Part shown: one piece after another, positions 5,800 through 6,203 of the stretch
Position numbering within the stretch: position 1 is the stretch's first letter
Layout of the letters: the number at the start of each line of letters is the position of its first letter
Assembly (NCBI GenBank): GCA_014239005.1
Contig: JABAAA010000078.1
Location: 1-6,203, forward strand
Length of the DNA: 6,203 bases
Source: Alphaproteobacteria bacterium
GTDB lineage: Bacteria; Pseudomonadota; Alphaproteobacteria; JABAAW01
Direction: 5' to 3'
Program-made: the position numbers and the translations under genes
The notes under the pieces: model-generated
Database searches by the model: none
What the model was told of the DNA's origin: nothing
The model's input: the letters and a program-made list of their open reading frames with translations, nothing else

Positions 5800-5964
5800 T
5801 CATACGCCCTCCCGCCCCCGAACAGACTCCGTGACCTCGCTCGCAAAATCCCTCAAATCCACAGAAACAACGACCGAAAAATCACCGCGCTTCTTGTAGA
5901 CCTCCGAAACCCTCTCCTTCACAATCAACCCACTCCCCTCGCCAAAACACTCGCTATCCCACAC
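5800..5964 (-). CDS. possible small minus-strand protein or 3' remnant of a decayed gene
   Basis: A 54-codon frame starts with GTG (minus strand, 5964-5962) and stops with TGA at 5802-5800. Its product, beginning (V)WDSECFGEGSGLIVKERV and ending SVRGREGV, is a mixed, acidic/basic alternating soluble sequence that reads like true protein. No signal peptide or membrane segment is seen and I do not recognise a family. In favour: a minus-strand intrinsic terminator begins six bases downstream, and the minus strand is strongly G-rich, like the coding strand of the hydratase gene. Against: an in-frame TAG (5970-5968) lies two codons upstream of the GTG, and the best purine-rich site (GGAGG about 14 bases upstream) is poorly spaced. 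It could be the C-terminal remnant of a larger gene broken by that stop or by a frameshift. Confidence 0.35.
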   Translation of the reverse strand: MWDSECFGEGSGLIVKERVSEVYKKRGDFSVVVSVDLRDFASEVTESVRGREGV

Positions 5965-5971
5965 AGCCTAT

Positions 5972-5988
5972 CCCCATCCCTCCCCCCC
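5972..5988 (-). other. putative G-quadruplex tract (minus strand)
   Basis: The plus strand reads C4, AT, C3, T, C7, so the minus strand has G7, A, G3, AT, G4. Splitting the G7 gives four G-triplets with loops of one, one and two bases, which meets the usual pattern for an intramolecular quadruplex (or a C-rich i-motif on the plus strand). It lies 8 bases upstream of the GTG of the minus-strand frame and 110 bases upstream of the next plus-strand start. A regulatory role is inference. Confidence 0.45.
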
Positions 5989-6068
5989 GTCAACGCATCC
6001 CAACGCACCCCCAATTTTTTGCTTGCTTTTTTCTCCTATTTTTGCCAGAAAACTTCCCACAACACCCG

Positions 6069-6074
6069 TACAAT
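6069..6074 (+). promoter_or_regulatory. candidate -10 element TACAAT for the last gene
   Basis: TACAAT lies 23 bases before ATG 6098, giving a plausible short leader of about 17 bases that includes the GGAG at 6087-6090. The same hexamer precedes the dehydrogenase gene at 23-28. T-rich tracts at 6015-6043 could act as an upstream AT-rich element. TTGCCA at 6042-6047 is too far away (21 bases) for a normal -35, so confidence is low. Confidence 0.3.
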
Positions 6075-6097
6075 CCCAAAACCTTCGGAGAATCGCC

Positions 6098-6203
6098 ATG
6101 ACAAACCCGCATTCTATCCCGCACTTTTCCGTCGAAACAAACCCGCCCAAAGTCCTCGCTCACCTGCCCGCGAAAAGCGGCAGCAGCAACGGAAAGGAAA
6201 TCG
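6098..6203 (+). CDS. start of an unrecognised protein, cut by the window end
   Basis: Only the first 35 codons are present: MTNPHSIPHFSVETNPPK, then a short segment ending SGSSNGKEI. ATG 6098 is preceded by GGAG at 6087-6090 with a seven-base spacer, and by a candidate -10. Codon choice (CCG, CTC, GTC, AAC, C-ending) matches the C-rich style of the synthetase gene's first half, and the frame is open to the edge. The N-terminus is polar and Pro/Ser-rich with no signal peptide or membrane segment. Too little is visible to name a family. Nothing shows whether it belongs to the acyl-CoA module. Confidence 0.6.
   Translation, partial: MTNPHSIPHFSVETNPPKVLAHLPAKSGSSNGKEI

Larger units (their letters stand above)
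5564..6097. other. structured 534-base spacer without a clear plus-strand gene
   Basis: Between the methyltransferase-HNH stop and the next plus-strand start, no convincing plus-strand coding frame exists. The left half (5564-5800) is packed with GC-rich inverted repeats. The right half (5800-6097) is extremely C-rich on the plus strand; one line (5941-6000) has 32 C against 5 G. It contains a minus-strand 54-codon frame and T-rich tracts at 6015-6043. No tRNA, rRNA or CRISPR pattern was seen. Confidence 0.7.

Noticed and set aside
5564..5800. CRISPR array or tRNA in the structured spacer
   Set aside because: There are no regularly spaced direct repeats, only one 9-base direct repeat pair, and no cloverleaf with the expected conserved loop bases was found.
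5968..6150. A 60-codon minus-strand frame opposite the start of the last gene
   Set aside because: It runs antisense to the ribosome-binding site and first codons of the gene at 6098, and its product is a low-quality Gly/Lys-rich sequence. It shares frame with the 54-codon frame but is separated from it by TAG.

Overview
The window comes from a bacterial chromosome of moderately high GC. It holds four complete plus-strand genes, the first 35 codons of a fifth, and a 534-base structured spacer. The proteins look proteobacterial in style (carnitinyl-CoA-dehydratase-like hydratase, 'acetate--CoA ligase family' ligase, acyl-CoA dehydrogenase), but I cannot name a genus and treat the phylum as a guess.

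Layout. Bases 35-3541 and on to 4353 form an acyl-CoA module: an acyl-CoA dehydrogenase (35-1219), a fused alpha-beta NDP-forming acyl-CoA synthetase (1293-3479) and a CaiD-like enoyl-CoA hydratase (3541-4353). The three activities, thioester formation, alpha,beta-oxidation or reduction, and hydration, fit one short catabolic route for a carboxylic acid. The set parallels the E. coli cai functions CaiC, CaiA and CaiD, but with a reversible ADP-forming type of ligase. The substrate cannot be read from sequence.

One base after the hydratase stop lies an AT-rich gene (4355-5563). It encodes a beta-class DNA methyltransferase fused to a C-terminal HNH nuclease domain. Its composition differs sharply from its neighbours, so it is probably acquired DNA riding on the operon.

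Bases 5564-6097 hold no clear plus-strand gene. They hold several hairpins and a 15-bp perfect inverted repeat followed on the minus strand by six T. Directly upstream of that terminator on the minus strand is a protein-like 54-codon frame (5800-5964), possibly a small gene or the tail of a decayed one. A G-tract on the minus strand lies just before it. A new plus-strand gene starts at 6098 and leaves the window.

The most notable signals are the methyltransferase-HNH fusion, the minus-strand frame with its own terminator, and an abrupt strand-composition flip inside the synthetase gene. In that gene the plus strand is C-rich over the alpha half and G-rich over the beta half, with the change at the interdomain linker. 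The dehydrogenase also carries Asp where the family usually has its catalytic Glu.
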